From positions 1,736,001-1,800,000 of the forward strand of contig NZ_BAABJI010000002.1 of the NCBI RefSeq assembly GCF_039543225.1: a stretch of 64,000 nt of DNA, read 5' to 3'. The notes beneath the pieces are model-generated. The model worked only from the letters and a program-made list of their open reading frames with translations, had not been told where the DNA came from and made no database searches. Position numbers and translations under genes: made by a program. Each line of letters begins with the position of its first letter. The stretch's first letter is position 1. Of the stretch, positions 17,912 through 26,833 are shown one piece after another. The DNA is from Mucilaginibacter defluvii (lineage in GTDB: Bacteria; Bacteroidota; Bacteroidia; Sphingobacteriales; Sphingobacteriaceae).

Positions 17912-18898
17912 ATGGATGCTTCGGAAAGAAAAAATGCAATAATAGTGGGCATATTCATCGCCCTTGGTGTAATTATATTTGTAGTTGGTGTGCTTACTTT
18001 AGGTAGCTCATCAAAAACATTTGTAAAAACCATACACATACGCTCAACATTTGGTGATGTAGCCGGCCTGAAAAAAGGCGGTAACGTTTGGTTTTCAGGT
18101 GTTAAAATAGGCACTATTAAAGAGATCGCGTTCAGCAACAACTCGCAAGTTGATGTGATCATGTCTATTGACGCGGCTGTGCAGCCTTACATACACCGTA
18201 ACACACAAGCCAAGATAGGATCAGACGGTTTGATCGGTAACAAGATCATTGTGCTTGATGGCGGCAGTCCGCAGGCGCCGGTTATAGAGGATGGCGACAG
18301 GATACAGTCAGAAAAAATGCTGTCGACAGACGAGATGATGAGCACCCTGCAGGAGAACAACCGCAACCTGTTGGCTATAACTAAAGATTTTAAACAATTG
18401 AGCAGCCAGATTCTGCAAGGCAAAGGTACCGTAGGCGCTTTACTTGCCGATAGCAGTATGGGCGTACAGTTACGTAACTCGATGAAAAACCTGCAGGCCA
18501 CAACAGAAAGCGCTTCGCGCATGGCGGTGCAACTGAATAACTTCAGCCAAAAAATGAATACCAAAGGTGGCCTTGCCGATAAGTTACTGACCGACACGGC
18601 AACGTTTGCCCAGATTCGCCAATCGGTTACACAATTACAGCAAACCGCGGCTAATGCCAGCATGTTAACTGATAACCTGAATAAAGCGTCATCTAAACTA
18701 AACACTACCGATAATGCCCTGGGTATTTTGCTTAACGACCGCAAAACAGCGTCGCAAATGCAGAACACCTTGAATTACCTGGAGCAAAGTTCCATCAAAC
18801 TGAATGACGACCTTGAAGCGGTGCAGCATAACTTTTTATTAAGGGGCTTCTTTAAGAAACGTGAAAGGGCACGCGCCGATAGCTTGAAAGGCAAATAA
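17912..18898 (+). CDS. MCE/MlaD family lipid-binding protein
   Basis: A single transmembrane helix (about 9-30) anchors the protein to the inner membrane. The MCE domain follows at about 38-115, recognisable by FGDVAGLKKGGNVWFSGVKIG and KIGSDGLIGNKII. The rest is a long helical region rich in Gln, Asn and Ser with repeated LRNSMKNLQATTESA-like stretches, likely forming a coiled tube across the periplasm. It completes a three-gene Mla-like operon; no MlaB or MlaC homologue is next to it, as is usual in Bacteroidota. A strong terminator follows. Confidence 0.93.
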   Translation: MDASERKNAIIVGIFIALGVIIFVVGVLTLGSSSKTFVKTIHIRSTFGDVAGLKKGGNVWFSGVKIGTIKEIAFSNNSQVDVIMSIDAAVQPYIHRNTQAKIGSDGLIGNKIIVLDGGSPQAPVIEDGDRIQSEKMLSTDEMMSTLQENNRNLLAITKDFKQLSSQILQGKGTVGALLADSSMGVQLRNSMKNLQATTESASRMAVQLNNFSQKMNTKGGLADKLLTDTATFAQIRQSVTQLQQTAANASMLTDNLNKASSKLNTTDNALGILLNDRKTASQMQNTLNYLEQSSIKLNDDLEAVQHNFLLRGFFKKRERARADSLKGK

Positions 18899-18911
18899 TA
18901 TAAAACACTCA

Positions 18912-18957
18912 AAAAGCAAAGGCTCGTAACTTTAAAAGTTACGAGCCTTTTGCTTTT
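18912..18957. terminator. Long bidirectional terminator after the MCE gene
   Basis: An inverted repeat of about 20 bp per arm (AAAAGCAAAGGCTCGTAACT with the matching AGTTACGAGCCTTTTGCTTT) sits between the MCE gene and a convergent gene. It has A-runs on the left and T-runs on the right, so it can stop both. Confidence 0.85.
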
Positions 18958-18971
18958 AAGCCGTTGCTTAA

Positions 18972-19445
18972 TCAGGCAATTCTGAGCTTTAGGGTAGTAT
19001 CATACACATGCTGCGATGTTTTAAGCATAATATCCATTTTACTTACCAGTTTATTAGCATAAGCCAGGTTTTGTTCAAGGCCTTCAATCTCTTTACTAAT
19101 TACTTTTATAAAATACTCACTGTCAAATACCTTCAGCAACCACTCGTAATTGCTATTTAAAAAGTGCAATATCTTTAAAAAGAATGAACTGCTATTGCTC
19201 ATCAGCGCTTCGCATTCATCAATTATATCGGTAATTAAAGGTTCCGAGTTATCTCCCCTTTTACGCAGTTCCACAAAGCTGATCAATTTGGCATAAGCTA
19301 TAGCTACTTTACGTAATATAGATTGCATCTCCTCATCAACAGAACGAATTGAATAACAATTGCTGTATTTATAGTAGTGGTTGAACGTCCAACTTGCCGT
19401 ATAAATACACGCCTTGTATCTGTTGAATATGAAATTTGTTTTCAT
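18972..19445 (-). CDS. Helical protein of unknown function
   Basis: The 157-residue product (from MKTNFIFNRYK; an upstream start at 19478 would add 11 residues) is predicted mostly alpha-helical. The first 35 residues are aromatic-rich (YTASWTFNHYYKYSNCYSI), and the rest resembles a four-helix bundle with heptad-like leucines (SFFLKILHFLNSNYEWLL). No signal peptide. It is reminiscent in layout of the four-helix-bundle (S23/Avd) fold but lacks that family's motifs, so I leave it unassigned. Confidence 0.55.
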   Translation of the reverse strand: MKTNFIFNRYKACIYTASWTFNHYYKYSNCYSIRSVDEEMQSILRKVAIAYAKLISFVELRKRGDNSEPLITDIIDECEALMSNSSSFFLKILHFLNSNYEWLLKVFDSEYFIKVISKEIEGLEQNLAYANKLVSKMDIMLKTSQHVYDTTLKLRIA

Positions 19446-19772
19446 TGTTGTGGTGTTTGGCAAGTTATAGCCAAACATATTGCCACAATTGAAGAATGTT
19501 AAAAACTTATGCTGATTTATTGCCTGATTATTCCGATATGCTCTACCATAGTGTTAAAACAACACGTTTGTTACCCGGGAATTTTTTTCCACACTACCGT
19601 GAGTAACATTATAAAATTTTTAAAAAGACAGTTTATGTGTGCTTTTTTATACAAACTTTCATAAAACATGTTTAAACTTTCATTTGAGGTAAAAAAATAT
19701 TCAAAAACCATAGAGTCTCGTTAAATAAAACTTCATCAATTTTCGCGTGTTGTGTATTTAAAAAAACACATT
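19446..19772. other. Gene-free AT-rich spacer
   Basis: These 327 bp separate divergent genes. They are AT-rich and presumably contain both promoters, but no clean -7/-33 pair was fixed. One TTTTCCACA (19585-19593) matches a DnaA-box-like sequence; a single copy has no clear meaning. Confidence 0.4.
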
Positions 19773-20240
19773 ATGCAAAATCACCTTAAACAAATAGTAA
19801 GTATTGGAATAATCGCAGGCATGCGCAGCATGATGGCCCCTGCAGCGGCTGCAACCTTTTTACACCGTAAACGTAAAACGCCCGGCAATGCGGTGCTCGA
19901 TAAAATATTTACTTCATCAGCCGGGTTAAAAGTCCTTAATGCTTTGGCAGCCGGAGAGCTGGTTGGCGATAAACTACCTACCGCACCTAACCGCATTGCG
20001 ACGCCGGGCCTCGTGGGCCGTATCGTTACCGGAAGCCTTGCGGCGGCATCAATCAGCAAAGCCAATAATAAAAATGTTATTGCAGGCGCGCTCATAGGCG
20101 GAGGCGTAGCCGCTGCATCAACTTATGCGTTTTTTTACCTGAGGCGATACATAAGCAGCCATCCGAAAATTAAAGACTACTTTACCGGTGCTGCAGAGGA
20201 TGCCGTAGCTTTGGGGCTTTCGGCATTAGTGGCTAAATAA
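19773..20240 (+). CDS. DUF4126 family membrane protein
   Basis: A 155-residue hydrophobic, Ala/Gly-rich protein with GIIAGMRSMMAPAA near the start, LAAGELVGDKLPTAPNR in the middle and NVIAGALIGGGVAAASTY, the recognisable DUF4126 pattern. It probably sits in the inner membrane with three or four helices; its function is unknown. The ATG at 19773 is preferred to the one 21 bp upstream. Confidence 0.8.
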   Translation: MQNHLKQIVSIGIIAGMRSMMAPAAAATFLHRKRKTPGNAVLDKIFTSSAGLKVLNALAAGELVGDKLPTAPNRIATPGLVGRIVTGSLAAASISKANNKNVIAGALIGGGVAAASTYAFFYLRRYISSHPKIKDYFTGAAEDAVALGLSALVAK

Positions 20241-20281
20241 ATTGTATATTCACTCATCGCCGCTATGCAGGCGATTAATTT

Positions 20282-21199
20282 ATGGCCAGACCCGGTTTAT
20301 TTACATTATTAATGTTATTAACCTGCTTCGCTTTTGCACAAAAGCGAAGCATTGCACTTAAGCTTAAACCGGGTGCCACCTATTCATTTGTAATAAAGCA
20401 AACCTCTACCACCAGTCAAACCATCAGGCAACGCCCGCTTGAAACACGTTTGATATTAACCGCAGGTATGAGATTTATGGTAAGCAATGTTACAGAAGGT
20501 GACTATACTTTAAACACTACGTTTGACAGTATAAAACTACAATTAGAACTACCCAATGGCGACCTTCAATTCAACACAGAAAAGCGGGGCGATAGCGGCA
20601 TCTACGCTGTAGTGTTAAAGTCATTAAAAAAAAGGCCATTTAACATCCGGCTTAGCAAAACAGGTAAAATAATGGAAGTTGAAGGCTCTGATAACAATTT
20701 ACAAAAAGCCATAGCCGATACTAAAGCGGATACCGCACAAAGGCAACAAGCTTTAGAACAGCTTCGCCAGTCGGTAGGATCAACAGCGATTACCAACCTG
20801 CTGCAAAAGATATTCAACATATACCCGGAAGTAGCCGTAAGTAATAACGACAAGTGGATTATCCAAACACAAAATAAAGGAGAGCCCGACATTGCCACCC
20901 GTAACTATTATATGGTTAAAACAGCTTTGCCCAAAAGCATTGTAATTCAAGGCAACGGAACGATACAGTCAGTTGCGCCTGCCAGGCCAGCCTTACTTAA
21001 CGGAATGCCGGTTGAACGTAACCTTGCCGGAGATACTTACGTAAATATCACAACAGATTACATAAGCGGCTGGCCGTTAAGAGCCGAAATTAATGAAAAG
21101 CTTAATGGCGTAATTATCATTAATGATAATCCCCAGCTGCCTGGCGGATTGGCGATACCGATAAATATTAACAACATTGTTACATTAAGTATTCCTTAA
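20282..21199 (+). CDS. DUF6263 family secreted protein
   Basis: A signal peptide ending around CFAFAQ precedes a 285-residue mature domain dominated by beta strands (IALKLKPGATYSFVIKQTST, then YTLNTTFDSIKLQL). The pattern fits DUF6263, found in Bacteroidota envelope proteins without known role. It starts 41 bp after the DUF4126 gene and may be co-transcribed with it. Confidence 0.75.
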   Translation: MARPGLFTLLMLLTCFAFAQKRSIALKLKPGATYSFVIKQTSTTSQTIRQRPLETRLILTAGMRFMVSNVTEGDYTLNTTFDSIKLQLELPNGDLQFNTEKRGDSGIYAVVLKSLKKRPFNIRLSKTGKIMEVEGSDNNLQKAIADTKADTAQRQQALEQLRQSVGSTAITNLLQKIFNIYPEVAVSNNDKWIIQTQNKGEPDIATRNYYMVKTALPKSIVIQGNGTIQSVAPARPALLNGMPVERNLAGDTYVNITTDYISGWPLRAEINEKLNGVIIINDNPQLPGGLAIPININNIVTLSIP

Positions 21200-21279
21200 A
21201 AGAATAATGAATTTATCCATCTTTAATCTGTTGTAAAAAATAGTGATATTTGATAAGCTATAACAGACCATAATATCAT

Positions 21280-21750
21280 TTGAATACACGTTTACAAACT
21301 TCTGCAGAAACATCATCATTACACCATAAGGTGTATGATGTACAGCATATTTATAACCGCTATGCAGGCATGCTGTTGGGTTATATATATGATGTAGTGA
21401 AGGATAAGGCACTGGCTGAGCAGTATCTTGCTGATACTTTTATTGCCGTAGTCAAGGTTCCCGAATTATTTAATAATCCAAACGATAACGTATACTGCAA
21501 GCTGCAAATGATAGCCCGTAAAAGGTTGGCTGGCTATTTTAAATCGGTTGGAAATTGTGAGGTTGACGAGATTGTTAGCAATCGGCCTAACACTTTTTTA
21601 AGTAAAATGAATGTAAGGCAGCAAACGGTTTTTTGCGGTGTGCATTACCATGGTAAGAGCATACCAACTATTGCTGCCGAAATGAATGAGGACGAAGACG
21701 TAGTGAGAAGAGTATTAAGAGAGGCGTTTGTAATAATTAGAACAAGGTAA
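21280..21750 (+). CDS. Small sigma-70 family (ECF-like) RNA polymerase sigma factor
   Basis: The 156-residue protein has a sigma-2-like region (HIYNRYAGMLLGYIYDVVKD, ADTFIAVV) and a C-terminal sigma-4-like helix-turn-helix (MNVRQQTVFCGVHYHGKSIP to EDEDVVRRVLREAF). The only start giving full region 2 is TTG at 21280. It is 2 bp upstream of a membrane anti-sigma-like gene, the usual arrangement for an envelope-stress or surface-signal switch. Target promoters are unknown. Confidence 0.75.
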   Translation: MNTRLQTSAETSSLHHKVYDVQHIYNRYAGMLLGYIYDVVKDKALAEQYLADTFIAVVKVPELFNNPNDNVYCKLQMIARKRLAGYFKSVGNCEVDEIVSNRPNTFLSKMNVRQQTVFCGVHYHGKSIPTIAAEMNEDEDVVRRVLREAFVIIRTR

Positions 21751-21752
21751 CG

Positions 21753-22247
21753 ATGCAGGAGTACATTAACAGCGGCATACTTGAAACCTATGTATTGGGC
21801 TGTGCCTCAGAGCAGGAGGCGCGTGAAGTGCTCAGCATGAAGGAGAAATATCCTGAAGTTAAAGATGCTTTGCTTGAGCTAGAGAACGACATGGAAAGGC
21901 TGGCTGCATCAATGGCAATTGATCCACCCGATAATTTGTGGCCTCAGATTGCGCATGAGATAAATGAGATTGTTTTGCGCGAGCAGTTTCAACCACAGCT
22001 GTACCGCGAAAGTGTTGATAAAGGCGAAAAAACAAATACCGACAGCAAATCGCAATATATTGATATTGAATCGGAAGCTACGCACATGCGTATACACAAG
22101 GTGTGGCGCTGGGTGTTTGCAGCGGTGTTTGTTTTAGGCAAAATATTTTTGGGTTTCGCGATTTATTATTATCTGGAGAACAGGCAAATGAATGAGCAGG
22201 TTAACGAGCTTAAAACGGAACTCAAACAAATGAAATCTACAAAATAA
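21753..22247 (+). CDS. Anti-sigma factor-like membrane protein
   Basis: The N-terminal segment YINSGILETYVLGCASEQEA is the typical start of RskA-type anti-sigma factors, which bind the partner sigma factor in the cytoplasm. One transmembrane helix follows at about 117-140. Only 24 residues remain after it, forming a short helix likely to be coiled coil (NEQVNELKTELKQM). The usual large periplasmic RskA domain is therefore missing. Coupled by a 2-bp gap to the sigma gene. Confidence 0.8.
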   Translation: MQEYINSGILETYVLGCASEQEAREVLSMKEKYPEVKDALLELENDMERLAASMAIDPPDNLWPQIAHEINEIVLREQFQPQLYRESVDKGEKTNTDSKSQYIDIESEATHMRIHKVWRWVFAAVFVLGKIFLGFAIYYYLENRQMNEQVNELKTELKQMKSTK

Positions 22248-22270
22248 AAAGCGCCCTTCCGGGCGCTTTT
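22247..22270 (+). terminator. Terminator of the sigma/anti-sigma operon
   Basis: AAAAGCGCCC and GGGCGCTTTT form a 10-bp stem with a TTCC loop directly at the anti-sigma stop codon. The convergent SPFH gene ends 38 bp further on. Confidence 0.85.
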
Positions 22271-22307
22271 TGCTTTGATGTGATAAGGGTTTTAGGTAAG
22301 GTATCGT

Positions 22308-24182
22308 TTATTCGGTTGCCGGGGCAGCATTTTCTTTTTGGAGCTTTTTAAGCATTTCGTTGCCTATCAAAGCTTCAATCATACCGCCTGAGGCACCATC
22401 TTTGCCGCTCACCAGTATCTCTGGCACCAGCTTAATGTTGTTGCTGGCCAGCGCTTCGGCTACACGCACTACGGCATATTGCTCGGTACCCATGGCTTCG
22501 GTTTTTTGCTTGGTAACTTCGGCCTCGGCCAAGCCTATGGCTTTGATCTTACCGGCCTCGGCAACACCGTTCACTTCGGTAGCAGTGGCATCAGCAGCTG
22601 CGTTCACGGTTTTCACTTCGGCATCGGCCTTAGCGTTGATGGTTTTAACCTCCGCATCAGCCTTGGCGTTAATGGTTTTTGATTCGGCCTCGCCTTTGGC
22701 CGCGGCCACCTTTGATGCCGCCATCTGAGTATTGATCTCCACCTGCCGGGTTGATTTTACCACCTCGGGCTGCATATCGGCTCCGGCTTTGGCACTCTCA
22801 AACTCCTTACGCTCAATTTGCGCATGGCGCTGTATCTCATAAGTCACCTTTTCCTGCTCGGCTATTTTACGGTCTGTCAAGGTTTTCATGAGTGCTGCGG
22901 GCGGTACAATGTCGCCGATCAGGGTATCCACTCCTACCACATTATAACCTGCCAGTACGGTACTGATATGCTCCTTGGCATCATTTTGCCGTTGGATACG
23001 GTTGGCCAGAAAGCCGATCACATCACTGCGTTGCGCCGAGTTACGGAAGTAGTTGGCAATGGTAGGTTCCAGCACCTGTGATACCAGGTTTTTCATTTTA
23101 CCAAAACGGGCTATTACCTTGGGCGCCTCATTACGAGGTACGTGAATGATCTGCGATACATCAAGGTTGAAGGTAAACCCGTCGGACGAGCGGACGGTGA
23201 TGGTACACAGGTTCTTATCCAACTCATGCGCTTCGGTACGGCTATCGGCCCAGTTAAGCACAATATTGGTGGTGGGCACCACTTCAACGGCGTGGGTATA
23301 AATATTTACCGGGTGCTTGCCCGGGTCAAGCGGTTCATCCCACACACCTTTTTCGTTACGCTTTACGATGTTACCATGTTTAAAGCTGTCGCCGCTGGTG
23401 TCTTTACCTTCGGGGCCTACAAAGGAGTTCACTACCCCTACATAGCCTATCGGTATATAAACCATATCCACCTGTTCAACACTTACAAACCAGGGGTTGA
23501 GGTAGTATGTACCTGAAAGTATCACATCCTCTTGCAAACCCTTGCGCCCACCGGCGTTAATAAATGCTATCGGGTCCTGGTAGTTTTTATGCCCATGTAC
23601 CGATTCACCTGCTATTTCGCCTTTATCCAGCGGTTCGCCGTCAAGGGTGGTAATAATGCCTACCTTGTTATCATTAATATGGGTAATAGGCACGGTTTGT
23701 ATCTCAAACAAAAAGGTATTGATACGATAACTACCCGGCGTCAGGAAAGCTGCCTGCGGGCCTTTTTGCCCGTTATTGTCCAGAAAAGCGATGGCATCCT
23801 GAAACTTATCGCAATCAACAGGCTTACCCAGTACGCGGCCGGTATCTAACGAGGCACCATCCTTAGCCTTTACCAGCCCGAGCTTATCCTGCTCAATGAT
23901 GGTAAACGGTGCCATAATCACTTCATACTGCCACGGCCATAAGCGCCAGTATAACCCGGGGGCAAGCGCTTTGGCCTGCATACCGGCTTCGCCATGGGTG
24001 GCAATAATGCGCCCATCGGGCATACGCTTGCTGTTGTTGAGCGTGAATTTTTTAATGACCAGGCCAATACGATCATCAGGCACGATAACCATCCCACAAA
24101 ATACCCTGAGCACAAATTTGTACATAACAAGGCCTACTACGATGGGCACAACCCACCACAGGTTAATAAATAAACCAGACAT
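22308..24182 (-). CDS. SPFH/band-7 (flotillin-like) protein with repeated beta modules
   Basis: The 624-residue protein has an N-terminal membrane segment (about 8-30). Four similar beta modules follow at roughly 36-95, 98-165, 170-238 and 245-305, each with an IGxV-type strand and an LxPGxY turn. Next comes the SPFH domain (about 300-440), then a long Ala/Glu/Lys coiled coil with tandem 11-residue repeats (TINAKADAEVK twice, then TVNAAADATAT) at 503-535. Such proteins form oligomeric scaffolds or cages on membranes. No NfeD partner gene lies beside it. Function in this organism is unknown. Confidence 0.85.
   Translation of the reverse strand: MSGLFINLWWVVPIVVGLVMYKFVLRVFCGMVIVPDDRIGLVIKKFTLNNSKRMPDGRIIATHGEAGMQAKALAPGLYWRLWPWQYEVIMAPFTIIEQDKLGLVKAKDGASLDTGRVLGKPVDCDKFQDAIAFLDNNGQKGPQAAFLTPGSYRINTFLFEIQTVPITHINDNKVGIITTLDGEPLDKGEIAGESVHGHKNYQDPIAFINAGGRKGLQEDVILSGTYYLNPWFVSVEQVDMVYIPIGYVGVVNSFVGPEGKDTSGDSFKHGNIVKRNEKGVWDEPLDPGKHPVNIYTHAVEVVPTTNIVLNWADSRTEAHELDKNLCTITVRSSDGFTFNLDVSQIIHVPRNEAPKVIARFGKMKNLVSQVLEPTIANYFRNSAQRSDVIGFLANRIQRQNDAKEHISTVLAGYNVVGVDTLIGDIVPPAALMKTLTDRKIAEQEKVTYEIQRHAQIERKEFESAKAGADMQPEVVKSTRQVEINTQMAASKVAAAKGEAESKTINAKADAEVKTINAKADAEVKTVNAAADATATEVNGVAEAGKIKAIGLAEAEVTKQKTEAMGTEQYAVVRVAEALASNNIKLVPEILVSGKDGASGGMIEALIGNEMLKKLQKENAAPATE
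22578..22676 (-). repeat. 33-bp coding tandem repeat in the SPFH gene
   Basis: Three consecutive 33-bp units encode the 11-residue repeats at residues 503-535. The first two are nearly identical at protein level and the third is diverged. Such repeats can change copy number by slippage or recombination. Confidence 0.7.
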
Positions 24183-24429
24183 TTTTTATGATTTTTAAAA
24201 TGATAAGCCCATAAGGTTGAGGCCTTTTTGAAAAGCTTACAGCTTTATTTTCAAAACCTTAGCTGTATAGCTGTTTAGGATTTGAGTAGAATTACGGTCG
24301 CATTTGTATAAATATTACTGACCAAATATTGCACAGTTTGAAACATCCGTCAAGGATTTTTAAATATTTAGTTAAGTTGCAATAAAGTGATATTTTTACA
24401 ATTCACTTATTAATTACAAGCCTTCCGAA

Positions 24430-24831
24430 ATGGCAAAAAATATCATTCTGTTAATAAATATCGTGTTGCTTTTTTTGGTTGCGGGATGCTCGGGAAACCT
24501 GAAACCCGAAAATCTGCGCGGAAAGTGGAAGTACGTCAAAGTTTTTAATCCGGAAGCTTTTCCGCCCGACAGTGTTTCGACCATAGAATTGCAAGAACTA
24601 AAGCCTTATATTGAGTTTTCGAGTGATAATAAATTACAGATTATATGGGGCGGCAAAGTACTATCAAAAGGCACTTACAGAATTGAAGCCGATAATATCC
24701 ATTTTAAAGAAGATCTTGGCGGAGGCCAAACCCGGGAATTTCCTTTTTATGTTTCCAGACTTACCGATAAAGAGATTGTGTTTGAAACTGTTGGTGCCGA
24801 TGCATCAAAGGTGACAGCCGTGAGGGAATAG
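24430..24831 (+). CDS. Small lipoprotein of unknown function
   Basis: The signal peptide ends in the lipobox VAGC at about Cys20, so the 133-residue protein should be lipid-anchored. The mature part starts LKPENLRGKWKYVKVFNP and is beta-rich, resembling lipocalin-like domains found in many Bacteroidota lipoproteins. Function is unknown. The 247 bp upstream are AT-rich and without a gene. It is followed directly by a heptad-repeat palindromic element. Confidence 0.75.
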   Translation: MAKNIILLINIVLLFLVAGCSGNLKPENLRGKWKYVKVFNPEAFPPDSVSTIELQELKPYIEFSSDNKLQIIWGGKVLSKGTYRIEADNIHFKEDLGGGQTREFPFYVSRLTDKEIVFETVGADASKVTAVRE

Positions 24832-24836
24832 TTATA

Positions 24837-24948
24837 GCCCATAGACCATAGTTGATAGTAAGCACTCATCAAAGGTCAAGCACTTACTATCAACTACAAG
24901 ACTTTTATCATGTTGACTATCAACTATCGACCATGGACTATCGGCCAT
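24837..24948. repeat. Heptad-repeat palindromic intergenic element (locus B)
   Basis: This element fills the gap between two convergent genes, starting 5 bp after a stop codon. Its left part reads in 7-bp steps GCCCATA, GACCATA, GTTGATA. The right part, on the other strand, reads GCCGATA, GTCCATG, GTCGATA, GTTGATA. TAGTTGATAGTAAG (24849-24862) and CTTACTATCAACTA (24883-24896) are exact 14-bp inverted repeats. The unit consensus GWCNATR is shared with loci A and C. Confidence 0.75.
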
Positions 24949-26178
24949 TTAATGCCCAACCACCACAGCCTCCCCCGTTACGCCGGTAAATTTACCGCGG
25001 TTAAGGCGCAGGCTGGTAAATAATATTACAAAAGCAATGAGTGCAGTGGCACACATTACCGCAGCAAGAGGCACCACCGAAAGGCTGTCGAAAAAACTAA
25101 CGCTGGTTGATACCAAAGCCCCGATACCAAGTTGAATTGCACCGAACAATGACGAGGCCGTACCTGCATTTTTAGAGAATGGAGCAAGGGTTAAAGCGGC
25201 TGAATTTGGGTTGGTGATGCCGAGGCAGCACAGGAACAGGAAGATCATTACGATAGTTCCCCAAAAGCCAAGTACACCTGATACAGAGCCGATCAGGAAC
25301 AATACCCCGACCAATGCCTGGGCCGGTAAAGATACCTTAACAATCTGCTCGCTGCTGAAATAACGCAGCAGCAAGCTGTTTACCTGGCTGGAGCCGATGA
25401 AACCAACTGACAGTCCTGCGAAAATCCAGCCGTAAGCTTCTTGACTCACGCCATATACTTCCATAAATACCAGCGGCGAACCGGCTACATAAGCAAACAA
25501 ACCCGAAAACGCGAACGAGCCGGTGAGCGTATAAGTGTAAAACTGCGGCACCTTTAAAACATTGTAAAAGCCGGTTATAATAGGCAGTGGTTTAAGCGAT
25601 ATGGTTGGATCGGGCTTATAACTGTCGGGCAATACAAATATTACGGCTAATAGTATCAGCACGGCCATTCCCGCCAGCACAATAAATACCCATTGCCAGC
25701 CTGGTCCGGCGGTTACGTAACCGCCTACAGTTGGGGCAACCATGGGTGATGCACCTACAACCAGCATCAGCAGGGCAAATACTTTAGCGTTTTCATTCAC
25801 CGGGAACAGATCGCGCACCATAGCCATGGAGGCTACGGCCGCCGCGCAGCTACCTATAGCCTGGATGACCCGTAATATAATAAGCGCGTTGAGCGAGGTT
25901 GCCATGGCACAACCTATAGATGCCACGATGTAAAAGCTCAACCCAAACAACAATGGTTTGCGCCTGCCGAACTTATCTAATAATGGCCCGTATAATAGCT
26001 GCCCGGCTGCCAGGCCAATAAAAAAGCTCGAGAGCGAAAGCGCCACACCCGCCACGTCAGTATGCATGTATTTGGCTATAGCCGGGAAGCCGGGCAAATA
26101 CATATCTATTGAGAACGGACCTAAGGCCGTAAGTGTACCTAATATTAATATAAGCGAGATGTAACGTTTTCTTGTCAT
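24949..26178 (-). CDS. Bcr/CflA family multidrug efflux transporter (MFS)
   Basis: A 409-residue, 12-helix major facilitator. The start TALGPFSIDMYLPGFPAIA and the loop GPLLDKFGRRKPLL are typical of Bcr/CflA drug:proton antiporters, with MVVRDLF-like and VVGASPMVAPTVGG motifs later. It exports small toxic compounds across the inner membrane; the substrate is not predictable. The stop codon abuts heptad element B. It is divergent from nothing and 83 bp downstream of the NTF2-like gene on the same strand. Confidence 0.93.
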   Translation of the reverse strand: MTRKRYISLILILGTLTALGPFSIDMYLPGFPAIAKYMHTDVAGVALSLSSFFIGLAAGQLLYGPLLDKFGRRKPLLFGLSFYIVASIGCAMATSLNALIILRVIQAIGSCAAAVASMAMVRDLFPVNENAKVFALLMLVVGASPMVAPTVGGYVTAGPGWQWVFIVLAGMAVLILLAVIFVLPDSYKPDPTISLKPLPIITGFYNVLKVPQFYTYTLTGSFAFSGLFAYVAGSPLVFMEVYGVSQEAYGWIFAGLSVGFIGSSQVNSLLLRYFSSEQIVKVSLPAQALVGVLFLIGSVSGVLGFWGTIVMIFLFLCCLGITNPNSAALTLAPFSKNAGTASSLFGAIQLGIGALVSTSVSFFDSLSVVPLAAVMCATALIAFVILFTSLRLNRGKFTGVTGEAVVVGH

Positions 26179-26260
26179 GCTGTTATACCCTGTTTAAACA
26201 GGCTGCAAAGATGCCTCATCGTTTTAAATAAATAATAAGCCCAGTGTAAAATCGGCAGCC

Positions 26261-26692
26261 TTATTCTTTGTTGTCGTAATAAGTGGCATCCTTTACTATT
26301 TTACCTTCATTGTTAAAGGTTAATACCGAGCATATCGGCAAATGCCATTTCTCGCCACCGGCTGGCGTGCCGCTTGATGTAAATTCCACCACCACTACAC
26401 TATCGCCAGCATGTATCGCGTTAACATCATCTTTAATATCCGGAAACATTTTTTGCATGGCTGCATATTTGGCCGCCGTTTCGGCATGGGTCATTTTTAC
26501 ATAAGTAGTACCTAATGACGGGTCGAGAAAACCGGCGGTATCGGCATAGTGACCTGCCATTGCTGTCCAATCGTGCCGGTTAAAAGCGGCAAACATACTT
26601 TTTACTGCCCGGGCGTTAGCTTCGCGCTTATCATCCGGCTTACCGCAGGCACTTAAAGCAAGTGCAAATACAAATAAGGTTTTAATTTTCAT
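26261..26692 (-). CDS. NTF2/SnoaL-like lipoprotein
   Basis: A 143-residue protein with a lipobox LSAC at about Cys16. The mature part has the cone-like NTF2 fold signature: AFNRHDWTAMAGHYADTAGF near the start and EGKIVKDATYYD at the end. SnoaL-like domains bind or isomerise small hydrophobic molecules; no catalytic assignment is possible. It is divergent from the GlxA-type regulator, which could control it across the 141-bp intergenic region. Confidence 0.8.
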   Translation of the reverse strand: MKIKTLFVFALALSACGKPDDKREANARAVKSMFAAFNRHDWTAMAGHYADTAGFLDPSLGTTYVKMTHAETAAKYAAMQKMFPDIKDDVNAIHAGDSVVVVEFTSSGTPAGGEKWHLPICSVLTFNNEGKIVKDATYYDNKE

Positions 26693-26833
26693 GATGCACA
26701 GGTTAGGTATATCTAATTATACAGCTACTAATATACAGGAACACCATTTGAAATTTTGCATGATAATCTGACAACATAAGGGTGTGTATCGGACATTTTT
26801 ATATACATTAGTATAACAATCACCAATTATACC

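Noticed and set aside
18187..18768. Open frame of 193 codons opposite the MCE gene
   Set aside because: It is fully inside a well-supported gene, has no recognisable domain, and is a shadow of the Gln/Asn/Ser-rich helical region.
22360..22728. Open frame of 122 codons on the plus strand opposite the SPFH gene
   Set aside because: It is the reverse complement of the Ala-rich coiled-coil repeat; low-complexity Ser/Ala/Val sequence with no independent features.
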